DNA of 64,000 nt from assembly GCA_027886185.1 (NCBI GenBank), contig WOAB01000055.1:1472501-1536500 (forward strand), in the 5' to 3' direction. The DNA is from Rheum nobile (Eukaryota > Streptophyta > Magnoliopsida > Caryophyllales > Polygonaceae). The notes under the pieces were generated by a model, which saw nothing but the letters and a program-made list of their open reading frames with translations, had not been told where the DNA came from and did not search any database. Below are positions 47,383 to 59,111 of this stretch, one piece after another (position 1 is the first letter of the stretch; each line of letters begins with the position of its first letter). A program made the translations under genes and the position numbers.

Positions 47383-49966
47383 TTAAAAATCATCATCTGA
47401 ATCACTGTTGCTATTAGACTTATTTGCCAACGACAAGTGCTCCTTCAATCCAGGGAAGATTACGCGAGTCCTCAGTACATCCTGTTGAGTTGAAGGCAAC
47501 CCAGATGTGACACCAGCTGCAGCAGGCTTCTTCACTTGCAAACTCCGACCAATCTCAGCACATGTTTGATCAACCATACCCAGGAAATCTTTCACTATGC
47601 TAAATAGCACAAGTGGGTTTTTATCATTTGAAGCTCCGGCTTGATAATACTGAGTTGTTTTCGTCACCAAGCTCAGGACTCTTGTATGCTCCTCTTGTAA
47701 TGCCTTCATCTCCACTTCAGCTGATTCCAGAAAATGTTCCATTTCCTTGAGAAATCCTCCACCGCCACCGGAGGACTTGCATTTGGACACCAGTTGCCTG
47801 GTCTCATCAAGCCGTTTTTTTACAGAAGAAAGGGTGTTCTTTAGAACGTCATAGTCTATTGATGCCCCTTTCTTCACATTCGAGAACTCAGAGCTAAGGC
47901 CACTCACAACCGGCAGTCCCAACCGTAACAACTCTTTCTCTTTCTCTTCCTTTTCCACTGGATCATTTGGTTGTGCTGCAGAATCAGTGCCAGTTTTGCT
48001 AGCTGTCTTGTCCTTTTGTGTCAAAAGAGACCTTCTCCCTTCATTCCTGACCACCTCATGGACAACAAAACGGAGCAGAGTAGTCTTCCCATCACTGCTC
48101 TTGAAATCAGACAGCTTCAGAAGTGTGGTGAGATTGAAGGCTTTTGCATCTCCTCTCGCAGTACCAGCATTCAACCGGTTTCCAGCCTTAAGGGTGGCTT
48201 CTAAAAGCCTCAAGAACATCCCATGGCTCCTCAGCTCATTGCACGCTGGTTCCATCACTTGCAATGGTTCCTTGACATTGAGGATCTCAGATTTGTAGTT
48301 CAGCCTGAACAGCATTGCATTCGCTCGTGTAAAAGCTGAGGGGACAGCCTTCAAGAGATTGTACAAGAAGGATTCCGCATCAGCAAGCTTTGCTGGATCC
48401 CCATCAAATGCCAGGATTTCAGATTCTTCTTCTCGAGTAGGGACTGTCCTGGCGAGCTTCTCAAGAGTTTCTATGCTCATATCTTTGCCTTCAACTAGGG
48501 AATCGATCAACTCGCTGCGAGGAATTCCAAGTGATTTGAGTACAATTGCAGTGTTCCGAGATTTTCTTGGATCTAATATGAAGACTTTAGCGTTGGGATC
48601 ACTTGTTTTGCTGTTTGGATTGTCTTCCATGGATGATTTGCGATTGGTGGGAACAAAGCCGAAGAGAGCTTCCATCTTATCATCGCTATACCTGAATTTC
48701 AAATCATACAAGAACAACATTTCTTCCCTTTTATGTGGCTATCGATGAAGACAAGAGACTAAAACCGCAATTACTCTCTAAATTAATTTGCAGATGTAGA
48801 AGAAATAGAACTGAATCTATGACACTTAACTGGAAAGATCCCCTTTCGATTTTGTCCCAGATCATGGAGTGATCCGGATTCACGTTGAGCTTCTCCCAGT
48901 GCAACGGCTTGAGCATCACCTGATCTTTCCCGCTTCCAGAACCGCCTTCTTTAGCTACGGCCTCCGACTTTTTACTTCCGGCAGATGGCGGCTTCGGCGG
49001 TCCAGGAGGAATCTTCTTCCCCGGAGGCGGAGGCGGAGGCGGCGTTTTCTTTGCTGGAGCAGGCGGAGGAGGGGGCGGCGCCTTCTTTACTGGAGCCGGC
49101 GGCGCTATTGGAGGAATCTTCTTCTTCTCCGGCGGCGGTGGTGGAGGTGTCGTGGCTGGTGGTCCCAGTGCTGGCGCTGTCAAAGCCGCCGTTGAAGATG
49201 ACGCTGGCGCTGCTGAAACTGCCGCTAAAGAATATGCAGGCGCTGTTAACATCGCCGTTGATGACGACGCTGAGTAAAATGGTAGTGGTTGACCTCCGCC
49301 ACCGTAATTGACCGTAGCAACTCCTCCACCGTAATAAATCGGAGCCTGAAGAGCGTTACCGCTGATCCGTTCCTCGGATCGTTGACCGGGAAGAAATTGA
49401 CCATGAGAAGACGACGATCTACCACTCGGAACGTTTGGCGTATTCCAATCCCCTATCCCGTAGTTAACCCTAACCCTAGGCTCCGTATGAATACTTCCAT
49501 TAAAATTCTTCAGCTTCTTCCAATAGAGCACATCCAATCCATCCTCGTCGACGATCAATTCCTTGATTTCCTCGTACTGCATAAGCTCCGATCGGCTTCC
49601 GGACTCAATCTTTGCCGGCGTCAGCGGCTGCCTCTGATTAATCCCGTCGCCGATCTCCTCCCGGCGTTGCGCGCGGAAGCACGTGAAACAGAAGAAGAAC
49701 GCGCCGGCCACCACGAAAGTACTCGCTGCGGTCGTTCCAACCGCGCCGATGATCTTTTCCGTAGACGGAATCGTCGATCCCTCCGGCGAAGGAGTAGGTG
49801 CAGTCAGCGCCGGTATAGTAGCTGGCGGTGACGGATACGTATATTGGTAATTATCCAAGTTTCGACGGAAATTGGATGGAGAAGGAGAAGAATAAGAGAG
49901 ATTTGTGAAAGAATTGAGTAGAAATAGAAAGAAAAGAAAGACACCATAGATCACCATTATTATCAT
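47383..49966 (-). CDS. Class I formin-like protein
   Basis: Nucleates and elongates actin filaments from the plasma membrane. Two exons, 49966-48831 and 48691-47383, with a 139-bp GT-AG intron give 2445 nt, 814 residues plus stop. Residues 1-27 form a signal peptide and 71-97 a transmembrane segment (GTTAASTFVVAGAFFFC). A cytosolic linker contains DEDGLDVLYWKKL. Residues 262-318 are the proline-rich FH1 domain that binds profilin-actin. FH2 spans about 340-790 with KPLHWEKLN, MEALFGF and GNRLNAGTARGDA (about 549). The acidic tail is SDSDDDF. No stops or shifts. Length and layout fit plant class I formins. I do not assign a numbered paralogue. Confidence 0.93.
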
Positions 49967-50112
49967 ATAATTATCTTGATTAGAAACATTATTTCTTCCT
50001 TTACTTTGGAGAAAGTTCCCCGCAATGAAAAATGAATTTATTGTTTTTGGTTATGATGACGGTGATAATGATATTAATTAAAGAAGTGATATTTGTATTT
50101 TTTTATATTCTG

Positions 50113-50139
50113 TGTTATAAATGTGGGATATAAAGACCG
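50113..50139 (-). promoter_or_regulatory. Candidate formin TATA region
   Basis: Minus strand offers CTTTATATCC and TTTATAACAC, about 150-170 bp upstream of the formin ATG. This is just inside the target duplication of the retroposon, so the core promoter seems to have escaped disruption. Confidence 0.4.
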
Positions 50140-50143
50140 TTTC

Positions 50144-51164
50144 AAAGATGGATAATATCAGGTTATCAAAAACTTCAACAGGTTAAAAAAAACGCTCCCC
50201 TCTAGGGAGCCGGCCCTTGCTGGCCTTGAAAACCTTTGGCCATCGCCCCCGATGAGCCACCGCTTCCGACAAGCCACCACCGCTACCATGGCACCCGCCT
50301 CATCGGCCACGCGCTACCAACAGATCCGCCTCATCGGACTTCGCTCCCGGCCTCCTGTCGCCTCCCCCTCCCCTCCTTCCGCCACCCTCTCCTCTCCAAC
50401 CTCACCCCCCGCTGCCTCCTTCTTTCTCCCCTCTAGATCCAGATCCCGCCCCTTCTTTTTCTCCCCTCCATCCTCTTGTATCCTCGGGAGTTTCGGGCCC
50501 ACCAGAGCCACCGAACCTCGTCGGACACGCAACGGCTCGCCCCTCCTCCTTCGTCGGCGTTCTCCTCCCTCCCCTGTCCCCACGCCGACTTCCTCCTCGC
50601 CGCCCTCCATCTAGGCCCACCGCCGCCCTCCTCCTCTCTGCCCCCATCCCCCCTGTCCCCCCCCCCGCCGTCCGCCCTCCTTTCGGATCTGTTCCATTTG
50701 AGTTCTGTTTTCTGGTTTTTTTTGTTTTGTTTTTGTTTTTCTTGTTTTGTGTGTGGGTTTGCAAGCTTGTGTGCTGTACTACTTTGCTTCTGTTGAGTTG
50801 ATTAGTGTGGAGATCGAGTTGTTCCAGTTGAGGTCATGGTTGTGTTGAGGCTCATGAAGATCCATACGGCAACGTCAGGGTGGTCGAGACTCCTGAAGAT
50901 CCCCCATCATGAGTGGGGGCAACGTCATGGTTGTCCATTCAACATTTCTCAGGATTGTTTTCCTGTTTGACCCGTCGTCTAGTGGTGGACTCACTTCTCT
51001 AACTAGTCTTGTAGCTCTCTTTTGCTTGTTGTATTCTCATTTGCTTGTCTGTGTTGTATTAACTGGTTTTTCCAGTTGCCGATTCATCGGCCTCTCGAGT
51101 GGTCCGACTTTTTGTCGGTTACTCGAATTTTTACCCTTATAAAAAAAAGATGGATAGTACCAGG
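50144..51164 (+). mobile_element. Non-LTR retroposon (LINE-derived or SINE-like) with 19-bp TSD
   Basis: Flanked by AAAGATGGATAATATCAGG (50144-50162) and AAAGATGGATAGTACCAGG (51146-51164), 17 of 19 bases identical. The body 50163-51145 begins with A-rich sequence, then a GC-rich, C-rich 5' part (50200-50700), a T-rich part, and ends TTACCCTTATAAAAAAAA. A poly(A) tail and a long TSD indicate target-primed reverse transcription. No RT or endonuclease domain is visible. Proline- and serine-rich open frames in the GC-rich part look compositional. Confidence 0.75.
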
Positions 51165-51725
51165 GTCTAGGCCTTCTATGGGTGTTAATTGGGCGTGTGG
51201 GAACGGGTCATTTCAGCTTCGGGTTGATTCGGATTCGGGTCAGTATCTGTTATTATAACAAGTCGGAACAAATCGGGTTGGTCGGATCGGGTATTCACTT
51301 ATCGGGTGAGATCGGGTTTTTGGGTTGATTTTGGTCGGGTTAATTTGGATTTCGGTCAAACTTAGGTGTCAATTGAACGAATAGGATCGGTTTCGGGTTG
51401 GGTCATTCTGGTTTCAGATTAATCTAGATTCGGGTTAATGACATGTATTTTGACAATTGGATCCAACTTGGGTTAGGTCAATTGTTCATTTAATCGAATG
51501 AAGTCGTGTATTTGGGTCAATTTTGATGGGTTATTCCCGGTTATGACCGAACCAAATTTTGGTTAATCATATTTCGGTGGACTCGGATTTCAGATAAATG
51601 AGTTCGAATGAATGGCATTTAGGTTAAGTATGATCTCGAAAGAATCATATTTCAGATAAATCGAATTGCGGTTGAAATGTATTTTAATGAAACCGGATTT
51701 CGATTGAAGGCAAACATAATTACAA
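51165..51725. repeat. Degenerate GGGTCGGG-type sequence
   Basis: Loose arrays of TCGGGTTGATT, GGATTCGGGTCA and GGTTTCGGGTTGGG, similar in style to the interior of the hAT-type MITEs at 35.4 and 38.0 kb but without clear ends. Non-coding. Confidence 0.5.
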
Positions 51726-51789
51726 TAAATATACACGTTTACTTTTCAGCGCATAGGCAAAATTGCCTTTCAGTGCATAGGGTCCTCAC

Positions 51790-51900
51790 GTAACGTGTGG
51801 CATGGCTCACCACGTTACGTGAGGTAAAAATAGTGTCACATGTAACGTGTGGTTATGCTCCACACGTTACGTGTGAATATGATTCCCTCGTAACGTGTGG
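51790..51900. repeat. Palindromic ACGTAACGT/ACGTTACGT motifs, left end
   Basis: About five copies of CACACGTTACGTGTG or its variants at roughly 51795, 51814, 51841, 51860 and 51886. Matching copies lie at 62075-62135 and 62690-62755 at the other end, and near 53130-53190 inside. Confidence 0.85.
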
Positions 51901-52379
51901 TTTTTTGATTAAGTAACATTATAATGTTGTGTATGAATGTTGTTTATGAACCATACTATTGTTTATTTATAGTATTTATTTGTGTTTCAATGTTGTGTAT
52001 GAACCATACTATTGTTTCTAAATAGGCATTAGGGGAGGGTTACCCCCATTGTGTAGCCCAACTTTTCCCCAATCTTTATAAGAACAATACAAAATTATCA
52101 TCAACCTAGAAGACAAAACAAATTGTTCATTATGCTGGTTGACTACAACCACATTTAGCACACAATACAGAAAAGAATACAAATTGATCATAAACTTAGA
52201 AAAAAATTAGAGAAAATATATGACACTGCTTTAGCGTTTGAAGAAATTAGGGTAGTCTCTGGTAAACGTTCGCTTTATATGATATCTCTGCTTTACTAAA
52301 CTTGCTTGCTCCCTACAAAGGTTGATAGTACACAAACAACATTACACAAAAGATACGACGTTAATCACCTACTATGTAT

Positions 52380-52666
52380 ATCATTTAGTAGATTGGAGTT
52401 ATACCTACGAATGTTATCAAGATCTTTAACAAGATCTTGATTTTCCTTAACAAGATCTTGTTTTTCCTGCCATTGTTGTCTAATAACCACGTGTGCCCTC
52501 TCCTCGTACATTGGATCAATCTACTCCCTGAAATGACACCCCACTTCTGGGCATCCCCAATACCTCCTTCATTAGTTCTACTGCAAATCCCAAGTTCGGA
52601 CAACGACTTTCAAATTACAATAGCATAGCCTATCTGCGTTTGTTGATGATTTGGATGAAGATGTCA
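52380..52666 (-). pseudogene. GRF-type zinc-finger protein, broken
   Basis: From ATG 52666 the frame gives MTSSSKSS, then RLCYCNLKVVVRT, RRYWGCPEVGCHF and IDPMYEER. This is the C-x-C ... C ... C layout of the GRF zinc finger, with the usual GRRF/GCP..C.F..W.D positions recognisable. A coiled tail follows (EKQDLVKENQDLVKDLDN). Four stop codons lie inside: three around the GRF core and one in place of the conserved Trp. Small GRF proteins of this kind are common in plant transposons. It is dead here. Confidence 0.75.
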
Positions 52667-52974
52667 TTATTTGTTGTAGTGTTTGGTTTTCTACAAATAT
52701 CATGAATCCATTAATATAAAAAATTAGGGTTACTAAATCGATAGAAACTGAAAGAAGAAGCTTATCCAAAAATGTATCTTCAGGCGCCGCTTGTGTTGGA
52801 ATTGTTGTAGTGAACAAACAACTCTAATGCTTCTTATATAGTGAAAAGGCAATGTGTTTGACAACTAATAACCAGTCTCAAAAAGGAGAAATCTAATTGA
52901 CAAATTTTTGACAGCTAATAACCAACTGTAGTATATAGTTGTATACAACTGTAGTCACGAGTCTTTTATCCTAA

Positions 52975-53110
52975 ACCTCAAAACCCTAAACCATAACCCA
53001 TAACCCTAAACCATAAATCCTAAACACTAAATCCTAAAACCCTAAATACTAAACCCTAAATCTAAACCCTAAACCCCGAACCCTAAACCCTAAACATAAA
53101 TCCTAAACCC
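52975..53110. repeat. Interstitial telomere-like tract
   Basis: About 135 bp of degenerate CCCTAAA/ACCCTAA units (plant telomere complement), with variants such as CCATAA and TCCTAAA. It lies between the two gene remnants of the 11-kb TIR element. Confidence 0.85.
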
Positions 53111-53237
53111 TTAAGGGAAAAAGAAGTACCATGTTACGTGTGAATAAACTCCACACGTTACAATTTGTGTGAAATTGTAACGTGTGGAGTTTATTAAAAT
53201 GTGAAATTACAAGAATAAGGTTTTCCATGCAACTTAC

Positions 53238-53724
53238 AATGCGTTGGTAAGGGATGTACGCCACGTGATTGGCAAAACCCTTTAGAAGTTTGGGAATCTC
53301 CGGACCTCCATATACTTTAACCTGTAATTCAGGGTCATATCTCCCCTTTTTCTTCATTCGGGGAGGTTTTGGCCGCGAAAAGGTGGCTTCCTGTGGCTCC
53401 TCGTCCGCATAATCAGGTTGACCTCTTGGAGCCCAAGCCTGACTATCCTCCTCCTACATTTTTTTTTACAAATAATAAGTAATTACATTATTATCATACA
53501 CTCATATTTTCATATATTAAGGCTACTTACCATATGATCAGGTGCGTTCGGGTTGAGCCTCGGGTTCTCCCATGGGTTGTACCCCATTTGATCATCTATG
53601 CCGCCTTGATAATATACGGGGCTGTGATGATGGATGTGAGGGCTCTGATGGAGGTGAGGGCTGTGATAGGACAACGGACTCTGATGGAGGTGAGGGATCT
53701 GATGGGACGTCTGGCTCTGATGGA
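53238..53724 (-). pseudogene. Plant-mobile-domain-like gene, second part of exon 1 and exon 2
   Basis: Minus strand. 53724-53531 continues exon 1 with a His/Gln/Ser/Pro-rich stretch and ends DDQMGYNPWEN...PDHM. A 77-bp GT-AG intron follows (53530-53454). Exon 2, 53453-53238, encodes 72 residues with DPELQVKVYGGPEIPKLL and GFANHVAYIP, resembling the opening of the plant mobile domain (MAIN/MAIL type). A strong donor GTAAGTT follows at 53237, but I find no later exons of the domain. The CRM-like insertion separates this from the start at 61968. Confidence 0.6.
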
Positions 53725-53729
53725 GGTAA

Positions 53730-54572
53730 TGATGCGTTCCTGCTTGGGAAAAGGACCGATGATCTTGTATTGGGAGTCACTATGCCGAGTGGATGTGTTC
53801 TGGAGAGGAACGTGTTGAACTGGTGGGTGAAAGAACGCGGTGTTTGATTGTGGAGTGCAGTGTTTGGAGTGTGGAGCGAGATGGTGTGAGAGTGACAGCG
53901 GGTGGTATTTGTCTCGAAGGAGATCGAGAAGGCCGTAGCGTCGGTAGTGGAGAGATAGACTCGAGGGGCTCGAGTGGGTGTCGTAGCGTCGACTGCGGAG
54001 GAAGGAGATGTGAAATAGACTTGCTTGAAGATCAAGCGGGTGAAGGGGATGCGAAGGCAGATTTGTGACGTCCGAATTCAAAGGGAGGAGGCAATGGCTC
54101 TCAACTCAAGCTATGAATTAGAAAATGAACGTGACCAGATTACAAAGGGCGAGGTGCCCTTATATACACATGTCGCGGGGTCTTAATGACCCAAATCTAA
54201 GAAATAAATGCGGAATTGAAAGCTAAATATTACATTAACTACGGAGGATCACGATCCAATTCAAAATGGATCTGCAATTAATGCTAATTAAATGCAGAAT
54301 ATCGTATTCTGATTCAAAATCATCGCGTGCCTTCGATGGTGGATAGAAGTCGTATGTTCAACGCGATCTCTGGGCTCTGTTGAAGACACCTTAGAGAGAA
54401 CACGTTCTCCGATGTGGACTCCTCCGTGCCTTGGAAAGAATTGACGCGTTGAATGATGGAGTTCGCCGCGTTTGCAATTGACTTAGCGCGTGCCCTTGTG
54501 ATTGGGCCTTCTGTTGGCACGCGCAATGCATCTTCGTCTTCCTTGGCATCCAGACTTGGTAGGATCGCATCA
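53730..54572 (-). repeat. 3' LTR of the CRM-like element
   Basis: Element-sense ends TGATGCGATCC (54572) and GGAACGCATCA (53730). It contains the last part of the pol frame down to the stop at 54320 and a TATA-like TATATA near 54171. Confidence 0.92.
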
Positions 54573-57500
54573 CCCTCCCCCACTTGGTTGTGAAGCGTCC
54601 CCGCTTCACCATCATCGGTTTCGAGCTCCACATATGCTTCCAAGTCTGCAACGTTGAAGGTGTTGTGCACGCCATATTCTGAGGGCAGCGCGATCTCGTA
54701 GGCATTCTCCCCAATGGCCTTGAGCACTTCAAATGGGCCATCACCGCGCTGTGCCAGCTTCGACTTGCTTTTAGTTGGGAATCTTCCTTTGCGAAGATGA
54801 ACCCACACCAGATCTCCTGGGGAAAAAATGACGCATTTGCGTCCTTTGTGGTATTGCCTTGAATACTGAGCAGCGCGTCTCTCCAGTTGTTCGCGCGTCC
54901 TTTGGTGAAGTTCTTGAATCATTCTGACGCGGTTTGCCGCTGTTGGATGTTCATTGTCCTTCAAAGGACGCGGCAGCAAGTCCAAGGGAGTGAGTGGGTT
55001 CCTGCCATAGACAACTTCGAAGGGCGCGAGCTTCGTTGCCGAGTGCCTGGACCTGTTATACGAGAACTCAACAATAGATAGTAAGTCCTCCCAACCCTTT
55101 GGGTTGGTCTTGAGCATGGTCCTAAGCAACGCGCCTAGGGTCCTGTTGGTCACCTCAGTTTGACCATCTGTTTGGGGATGATAACTTGTTGAGTATAAAA
55201 GCTTTGTGCCCAATTTACCCCAAAGTGTTCGCCAGAAAATACCCACAAATTTTGTATCGCGATCACTGACCACAGAGCGCGGTATACCATGTAATCTTAC
55301 CACGTTGTCGAAAAACAATGCGGCAATTTCAGAAGCGCTATGTGTGGTCTTGCACGCGATAAAATGTGCCATTTTACTAAACCTATCAACTATGACAAAG
55401 ATAGAATCCTTACCTCGTCTCGAGAGAGGCAAGCCAGTGATGAAGTCCATTGACAAGTCTTCCCAAGGCGCTAAGGGAATCGGCAGTGGAGTGTATAGGC
55501 CATATGGATTTGAAGTGGACTTGGCGCGCTGGCAAGTGACACAACTGTTGCAGTAGCGCGTCACCTGGGTTGTCATCTTTGGCCAGAAAAAGTGCTCGCG
55601 AAGAGCTGCCAGGGTCTTGGTCACGCCAAAATGACCGCGTCCTTCATGGGCCTCTTGGATCAGAAGCTTACGAATGGGCGAGCTGGGGATGCACAAGCGA
55701 CCTGCCTTGTAAAGATACCCCTCCTGCAAAAAGTAAGTATCGAACTCGCGATCCCTAACACAATGCTCATGTATTGGTTTAAAGAAGGGGTCAAGCACAT
55801 ATAAATCTTTAATCATCGCGAACCCCAGAAGTTTGGACTGAAGATGGGTAAGAAGAACATACCTGCAAGAAAGGGCGTCAACGACCACATTCTCCTTACC
55901 TTTCTTATGAACCACCACGTATGGGAATGTCTCCATGAATTCCACCCAGCGCGCGTGGCGTCGACTGAGATGGGCTTGGCTCTTCAGGTAACTAATGGCC
56001 GCGTGGTCTGAGTGAATTACAAACTCGCGTGGCCACAAGTAATGTTGCCAAGTCTTCAGTACATGAATCAATGCGTACAATTCCTTATCGTAGGTTGGGT
56101 AGTTGAGCGTGGCCCCAGTAAGCTTCTCGCTGAAGAACGCGATGGGCCTCTTCTCTTGGTGGAGCACTCTACCAATCCCAACATTTGACGCGTCGCACTC
56201 TACTTCAAAATGTTTGTTGAAGTCTGGGAGCTGTAGGAGTGGCGCGTTGCACAGTGCTTCCTTTAACGCGTTGAACGCGTTGTTGTGGCTATCCTTCCAA
56301 TTCACCACAGCGCCCTTTTTCGTGAGTTCATGTAAAGGGGCCGCGATGGTGCTGAAGTTTCTGACGAATCTTCTGTAGAATCCCGCTAACCCCAGAAAAC
56401 TTCTCACCATGGTTGGCGTCGTCGGAGTTGGCCAATCTCTGATGGATGTGACTTTCTCTTCATCGACGCGGAGACCATCCTTGGAGACCACGTAACCCAT
56501 GAAGTTGGTTGTGTCGGAAGAAAAGCGACACTTGCCCAAGTTGGCATACAACTCTTGCTTTCTCAAGCACTGCAAAACAAGTCTTAGGTGGTCAACATGA
56601 TCATCAAGAGTTAGGGAGAATACCAGAATGTCATCGAAGTAGACGACGACGAATTTCCCCAAGAAGTCCTTTAGAACATGGTTCATCAGCCTCATGAAGG
56701 TGCTTGGCGCGTTGGTCAATCCGAAAGGCATGACTAGCCATTCGTATAGACCATACTTCATCTTGAACGCGGTCTTCCACTTGTCGCCCTCTTGCATGCG
56801 AATCTGATGATAGCCGCTTTTGAGGTCGATTTTTGAGAAGATCGTCGTGCCGTGGAGCTCATCAAGCATGTCGTCCAGGCGAGGGATTGGGTGCCTGTAT
56901 TTGACAGTGATCTGGTTTATCGCGTGGCAGTCGACACACGTGCGCCATGATCCATCGTTCTTTGGCACAAGGATGACCGGGACCGCGCAAGGGCTTAATG
57001 ATTCCCTTACGTAGCCGCGATCAAGCAGTTCTTGCACTTGTCGTTGGAGCTCTCTTGTTTCTTCTGGGCCAGCGCGATAAGCCGCTCTATTGGGAAGGGA
57101 GGCACCAGGCACCAAGTCGATTTGGTGCTCAATGCCTCGCAGTGGTGGAAGGCCGTGTGGAAGCTCCTCAGGAAACAGATCCTTGAACTCCTCTAGCAGT
57201 TGGGAGATCGCAGTGGGCACGCCTTCCAGAGTAGGCGTGTCTTGGGCACATGGCGTGGGCACCAGTAAGAAACATGGTGCCTTTCCATTCAGAGTAGGTG
57301 TCAGGTCACTGGGCCTCGCCAAGAGAAGTCTGTGCTCACAGCTTCCTTGCAATTGGGTGCCTCCAGTTGTGGCCTGCGACCCCTCCTTAGAACGCGTTCT
57401 TTCTAGAGAAGCCTTTTCTTTCTTTTCTCTGGCTTCTTCAGAAGAACGCTTGCTCTTCTGGCTCTTTGCAGCTTCAAGAGCCTTCTGTCTATCGCGCTCT

Positions 57501-57574
57501 ACCTGGTCCTGCAATATCTCATGTGGCGACATAGGTAAGAGCGTAAATGCGCTTCCCGTGGTAAGTAAATACAT
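54320..57574 (-). pseudogene. pol: CRM-like pol: RT, RNase H, integrase, running into the LTR
   Basis: A 1084-codon uninterrupted frame. RT about residues 190-360: PVILVPKNDGSWRTCVDC, YHQIRM, VMPFGLTNAPSTF and catalytic VVYFDDILVF. RNase H 440-560: VECDASNVGIG, IHSDHAAI. Integrase from about 630: H-H-C-C (HEGRGHFG, CNSCVTCQRAK) and D, D, E (SMDFITGLP, VSDRDTKF, DGQTEVTNRTL). The tail has DLVWVHLRKGRFP, VADLEAY and GPITRARAKS. The last 84 codons lie in the 3' LTR. Protease is in a different frame upstream (overlap 57519-57574), so the polyprotein is broken by a frameshift. This open frame alone looks undamaged. Confidence 0.9.
54573..54585 (-). other. Polypurine tract of the CRM-like element
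   Basis: Minus strand AAGTGGGGGAGGG directly before the LTR start TGATGCG. It lies inside the pol reading frame, because pol continues into the LTR. Confidence 0.8.
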
Positions 57575-58937
57575 AAGTGTTTAAATACCCATCGTGAAGA
57601 ACGCATCGATCAAATTGCCATGGACGCCCCAGTAACAAGTGTGTCGCGTCCATGGTGATAACATCACACAGAACAGTATCTGTGTATTGGCCAATTGAAT
57701 AGGGAATGAGACATTGACGAGTTACAGTGTTACCTGAACTCGACGAGATCCATTGTAGTCCATATGGCTGTGGATGGGGTGTATTTGGCAGGTTGAAGTG
57801 TGTTACCACCTTCTCGTTTATTATGTTGCAACAGCTACCTCCATCTATTATCACGCTCAAGGTCGCTGTCTTGACTAAACAACGCGTGTGAAATAGGTTC
57901 TCGCGTTGATCAACAAGGTTGGCTTCCTTGACAGTGAGCAATCTTCTTGTGACAAGGCTCAACGCGGTGCCTTCATGCAGCGCGGTGGCTTCACAGGTGT
58001 AAGCCTCCTCGTCATCCTCTTCAGCTTCAGCAGTAGTCTCGATGGCTTCTTCTTCTTCAAAAGATTCATAGCCCTGTGAGACTGTGGAGAACAAGACCTT
58101 CTTGCTGTTAGGGCAGTTTCGCATCATGTGCCCTCTGCCTCCACACTTGTAGCACTCAATGTCACGCGCTCTTTCTTGGGTGGTTGGAGTACCCTTTGCT
58201 TGAGGAGCGTGTGCAACATTGCCTGGTGTTGTCGCGATCTTTCCTGGTTTACTCTGAAAAGATGGATTGTTCCTTGTAGAAAGACCGCGCACATTAGTGG
58301 AAGGTAATTGACTAGAGTTAGAGTCATACCTTCTTTGCCCATATTGTTGGTAAGGGATTTGGCACTTTCGGACGAGTTGATTGTGCAATTTCATCGCGGC
58401 ATGCGTCAAGTCATTCAAGTTCTTGATGGGCAATACTTCCAACTGGTCTCTGATGTTGGTGTTGAGACCACTCAAGAATTTCTTCCTCATGGTTGATGGT
58501 GCTACGCTGATGGACGCCGTGTAGTACATGTCCTCGAGTTGAGAGAAGAACTCGAGAGGCGTCTTGGACCCTTGTTTCGCCATCGCGATGTTGAGGCGTA
58601 TCTGGTTCTTGTAGTCCTGGGGGACATACTTCTGGGTCATTACGTACTTGAGCTGGTGCCATTCAGTCAGAGGCACCAGGTTCCTTCTCACGCGATCATC
58701 AACGAAGCGGTGCCACCAAATGCGTGCGGCACCTCTGAAGTGGACAGTAGCAGCGGCCACATAATCCTCTTCGGGGATCTGGGTGAAGATCAGCGTGTAC
58801 TCTGTCGCCTGCAACCACTCAAGAAAAACTGCAGGGTCATATTCACCAAAGAAGTGTTCAAGTTTTACCTTGATGTCGTGGCGATTAAGCCGCAGAGCAT
58901 TAGGTTCGCGCGTTGTTTGAAGACGCGGCGCTGGCAT
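57519..58937 (-). pseudogene. gag: CRM-like gag (main part) and protease
   Basis: A 472-codon frame. The gag domain is at residues 20-180 (EHFFGEYDPAVFLEWLQATE, AARIWWHRF, PLEFFSQLEDMYY). One CCHC zinc knuckle CYKCGGRGHMMRNC lies near residue 265. Retropepsin follows with VIIDGGSCCNII and the LLGRPWQFDR segment. It is in the same frame as 60032-59112, separated by two stops (TAA 59112 and a TAG near 58995). A frameshift near 57540 separates it from pol. Confidence 0.88.
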
Positions 58938-59111
58938 GTCCAGGTTGGCATATTGATGGTCAGGAGCCTGTTGGAACTGGGCTTGGCCTCTCTAGTTCCT
59001 TCTCACGTCTCTGTGAGCGCGATGACTCTGAACACGGGCTTGTTGTTCTCTCCCTTGAGCGCGTTGAGGGCGTTGGCGAACTTGTTGGAGTTTTGCTGGA
59101 GGAAGCCAGTC

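Noticed and set aside
48359..49831. Plus-strand Arg-, Ser- and Leu-rich frames opposite the formin gene
   Set aside because: They are shadows of the formin coding strand, caused by proline-codon runs and high GC.
50236..50796. Pro/Ser- and Gly/Arg-rich frames on both strands
   Set aside because: They reflect C-rich composition of the retroposon 5' part; no start context or domain supports a gene.
52975..53110. Telomeric repeats considered as a chromosome end
   Set aside because: The tract is short, degenerate and flanked on both sides by sequence of the same TIR element.
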